Both the position numbers and the translations under genes were made by a program. Shown one piece after another: positions 60,696 through 64,000 of a stretch of DNA of 64,000 nt. The DNA lies in NCBI GenBank assembly GCA_037157565.1, contig JAZHRO010000063.1, positions 159,625,001 to 159,689,000 of the forward strand, written 5' to 3'. Positions within the stretch are counted from its first letter, which is position 1. Each line of letters starts with the position of its first letter. Below the pieces are notes generated by a model. That model was not told where the DNA came from. It did no database searches and saw only the letters and a list, made by a program, of their open reading frames with translations. The stretch is from Thalassia testudinum. Taxonomy: Eukaryota > Streptophyta > Magnoliopsida > Alismatales > Hydrocharitaceae.

Positions 60696-62217
60696 TGTTG
60701 AAGGTGGAAAACTATGCGCTTGGAGTTGGATTCGAAAACCCATCATTGTAGTTTGAGTCACAAAGAAATCCATTCAACAGATAAAATTTATACCAAAAAT
60801 TCCGTAAAGAAGTTCCAGGTCAAACACAGGGAGGCTACGTCAATCTCAAAATCTGTAATTATTTTTTTGTATTTTTGTTTGAAGATGAAATAATCACAAT
60901 GGAATCGCTATAGACAATAAGAGAGAGAGAGAGAACAATCACATGGTATTTGAATAATGTTTTTACAACTAAGAAAGTGGGAAATGATTACACTAGAAAG
61001 TAGGAAATTCTACTCTAGAAAGCGATAAAAGAAAGGAGAGAGATGTTATCCACCTCGACGAATGCTTGGAGGACGAGCCAGATGGAGGCGAGGCCTGGAA
61101 GACGGAGGATGAGGCAGGAAGGAGGACAAAGTCAAAAGAATGGGAATGAGGCAGCACGTCGTCATCGTCACGAGATCCGCTTCCAGAACGGGGGTGAAAA
61201 CTTGGATTTTGCTCTTCCGGAGCATCTCGGGTGTGGGACAAGCTTCTCTTAAGCTTTAGATAGGGAGAGAGGAGAAGGAAGGGATGAGAAATTCATAGGG
61301 TAGGGGTCTCCTTTCATAGTTGCAAGGATTGGGGTCATTTTAGTCATTACAATATCAAAAACATTAATATGGGACCTTTAGTGACAGACTTAAACGTCAC
61401 TAAAGGTCCGTTGTGGGTGACGTGTGCGCGTGCTGCGCTCGCTCACTCCTCTTCCATGCCTATAACCCCTACGCACGTTTGGGCGATATCAGTCGTCCGA
61501 TCATGAGATCGGACAATCGAGATCTTGCCTCACAATGCCCATTCAAAATGCCTCTACCGCACACCCACGTGCGATGAAGCGTGCAGACGCACGTCATCGC
61601 GTCCGTACGTGATCGAAGAATCCTCCACGCGCCACGCCTCCTCCCCTTAGCCGCCCGATCTTCGTCTGATGGACGAATCGAGCCCGCACCCATTTGGATT
61701 GAGGCGCTCAGCGTGGCTCGAATGCACGACCCCTCGCTCGCCCAAAACGGTGCGATCGCTGCGCTGAGGCCTCCACTTTGTTGCGTGGAGGATTTAAGCG
61801 CGTAGATCTGTGGCCGTTGGATGGGCATCCAACGGTGGAGATTCGTTGAGCGGGTGAAGAAGAAAAGTAGAGGTGAGTCCTTGGGGCCGGTTGGGCGGCT
61901 GAGATGGCGCCATGTGGTGCCATCCTGGCCGTCCATCATCTAAGTGTTGTAGACGGTGCCACGGGTGTCGGATTGGACTGATTTTCACGTCGTTAGGCTA
62001 CGGTCATCGATCCGAACCCATCCGTGCTGTTGGATTTGTCGTCTGAAGTGCGGATTGGCACCATCTTGGCCCTTGATCTTTAGAGTTCCTCTGTCTCTAT
62101 CTGGTGCTATGGATGTCTGATTAGGGCGATCTTGGAGTCGTTGAACTCCAATCGTCACCCTGATCAGATCCGTATGGTTGGATCTTTGATCCAAGGCCCC
62201 GATTAACAAGTTGCCCT
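60696..62217 (-). repeat. Athila-type LTR, minus orientation, decayed
   Basis: It starts TGTTGAAGG and carries the AGTTCC-AGGTCAAAC-CAGGGAGGCTA motif at about 60812, equivalent to the conserved GAGTTCCCGAGGTCGAACTCAGGGAG region near the same end of Athila-1. GA-rich repeats follow as in Athila-1. The right boundary is uncertain because no CTCATCA-like end is visible. It is probably the 3' LTR of the pol relic at 62384-64000. Confidence 0.5.
61372..61409. repeat. Perfect 14-bp stem-loop with TTTAGTGAC arms
   Basis: GGACCTTTAGTGAC and its exact complement are separated by a 10-nt loop. TTTAGTGACG words resemble subterminal sequence of plant CACTA transposons, but no CACTA ends were found. Confidence 0.6.
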
Positions 62218-62383
62218 GTTCCTGGCCATAAAAGGAGACAATTACTATACAATTTATACAACTTTACCTAAATGCATGATTATGCATGTTATACAATATT
62301 TACAATATATAATGCTAATATGACACTAAGAACACGCATTAATAGACATTTTTGGCTATTTAGATGTATGCACAACACACTAC
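62218..62383. other. AT-rich spacer
   Basis: AT-rich sequence with GCATGATTATGCATG-like palindromes between the LTR-like region and truncated pol. Nothing coding is seen. Confidence 0.5.
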
Positions 62384-64000
62384 AAATTTTTGCAGCTGTC
62401 TTTTTCCTAGAGAAGTGTCCACCACACGCAGATACATGACAGAACTCAAGTATACTCTTGAATTCATTCTCCAGAATGCATTGGCGAATAATCTGATCAG
62501 AGCTGATGCGGTACAGTTCAGGGTCCTCCCAGAAGTATTATTTGGCCTTAGATTTGAGTCTATCCCGTTGTTGCTTGGTCCAATCCTGGGGGATTTGACC
62601 AACTACCAAAAAATTAACAATGTCAGCAAACCACGGGGTTTGGACACCTGAAACTGTAAGGATGGTCTCGTCCAAAAAAGCAAATACTATAGCTAGTAAT
62701 TCCTTCTTAGTAATAGTATAATTCCTCTGGGCCTCGTCCAGAGTTTTACTAGTGTTGTAGATGACAGAGGGCTTCCTGTCAATCTTTTGACCCAAAATAG
62801 CCCCGACCGCATAATCAAAAGCGTCGGTCATGATCTCAAATGGGGCTATCCAAACCGGTGGTTGCAACACCAGAGCACAAGTGACTGCCATTTTAAGAAA
62901 ATCAAATGCCTTACAGCATGATTCATTGAAATCAAATGGCGTATCATTGGCGAGAAGGTTGCTCAAAGGATGAGAAACCTTAGAAAAGTCCTCGATGAAC
63001 CTCCTATAGAATCCCACATGACCAAGAAACGATCGAATTTGTTTTGATAGATGTGGGAGGAGGAAGTTTAGTGATAGCATCAAACTTAGCTTTGTCCACT
63101 TCGATTCCCCATTCGGAGATTACATGACCCAAGACGATGCCTTCTTATGTCATGAAATGACTCTTCTCCCAGCTAAGGACCAGTCTTGTTTTGATGCATC
63201 ATTCAAGGATCATTTCAAGATTAGCTAGACAAGAGTCAAACGATTCTCCAAAAATAGAAAAATCGTCCATGAAGATTTCCATAAACTCTCCCACCATGTA
63301 AGAAAATATGGCCAACATACACCTTTGAAAAGTCGTAGGTGCATTGCATAAGCCAAATGGCATCCTACGGAAAGCAAAGGTTCCGTAGGGACAGGTGAAA
63401 GTCATTTTTTTTTTATCCTTGGGATGGATAGGGACTTGGTTGTATCCCGAGTAACCGTCAAGGAAATAGAAGTACTTCTGCCTGGCCAGTCTTTCAAGGA
63501 TTTGATCGATAAAGGGCAAAGGGAAATGATCTTTTCTCATGGCTATGTTCAGCTTCCTATAATCAATACAAACTCTCCAAGAGGAAGCTGAACGAGTTGT
63601 GACAGATTCTCCTTTCTTGTTAGTCACAACGGTAATCCCGACTTTCTTGGGAACAATTTGCACGGGACTTACCCAAGGACTATCAGAGATCAAATAAATG
63701 ATTCCTGCATCGAGCCACTTGATAATCTCCTTCTTGACCACTTCTCACATATTTGGGTTTAATCTCCTCTGCATCTAGTGAGAAGGGCAGGATCCATCTT
63801 CCAAAATATTCTGTGATTGCAGTAAGATGGCTAGATCCCCTAAGGTCATGAATGGTCCAACCAATTGCCTCCTTGTGGTCCTTTAGGACCTTAATCAGTT
63901 TAACATCCTGCTCCTTTGTTAATTTAGCACTGATAATCACAGGGAGTGTCTTTTGTGGTCCTAAAAACTGATATTTCAGATTCTCAGGCAATTGTTTCAG
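62384..64000 (-). pseudogene. Athila-2 pol relic: RT, RNase H, integrase start
   Basis: Minus-strand pol related to Athila-1 but clearly diverged; it runs off the right edge. From right to left it contains the pre-RT segment (63683-63991), reverse transcriptase with FLDGYSGY and FMDD (about 63262-63270), the RNase H start, and the integrase linker and first zinc-region His residues. It then ends at about 62384. Frames change between 63991, 63741 and 63083, with stops at 63199 and nearby. An in-frame deletion of about 80 codons near 62675 removes the second half of RNase H. It is non-functional. Confidence 0.88.

Noticed and set aside
62376..62384. CACTACAAA as a CACTA transposon end
   Set aside because: It sits at the edge of the Athila pol homology, has no matching inverted end or 3-bp duplication, and such a short word is expected by chance.

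Overview
The window is repeat-dominated nuclear DNA from a flowering plant. The evidence is two plant-specific Ty3/gypsy lineages (Tekay/Del chromoviruses and Athila), primer-binding sites for plant initiator-Met and Asp tRNAs, a Ty1/copia gag relic and a non-autonomous hAT element. I found no complete host gene. The species cannot be named from this sequence; the TA microsatellites and the GC-rich Tekay coding regions do not settle it.

Layout. (1) 1-26109 is a three-deep nest of Tekay chromoviruses, all on the minus strand. Tekay-1 (3' LTR off the left edge, 5' LTR at 23441-26109) was hit in its leader by Tekay-2 (4865-23352). Tekay-2 was hit in its RNase H region by Tekay-3 (9422-17510). 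Target-site duplications prove the order. (2) 26110-28438 is a (TA)n microsatellite split by a solo, internally deleted Tekay LTR. (3) 28439-55849 holds two Tekay copies fused tail to tail at about 36126-36130: a plus-strand copy (5' LTR, gag-pol) meets a minus-strand copy, and both lack a 3' LTR. The 5' LTR of the minus copy is split by a 13.7-kb Athila element (41902-55632) whose 1899-codon gag-pol is intact and whose LTRs differ at about 50 sites by eye. (4) 55850-57360 is a decayed copia gag containing a 958-bp hAT element. (5) 57361-59137 is unassigned low-copy-looking DNA with a possible promoter and untranslated exon. (6) 59138-64000 holds decayed Athila-type material: a plus-oriented LTR fragment, an abutting minus-oriented LTR, and a broken minus-strand pol that runs off the right edge.

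Function. The Tekay copies encode, in one frame, gag with a CCHC knuckle, protease, reverse transcriptase, RNase H, integrase and a chromodomain-like tail. Every copy here is broken by stops, frameshifts, deletion or nesting, so none is autonomous. Only the Athila polyprotein looks potentially functional. The most notable signals are the nested chronology, the tail-to-tail fusion, premature stops shared between separate Tekay insertions, dense GACGTC palindromes in the Tekay LTRs, and a duplicated internal polypurine tract in the Athila element.
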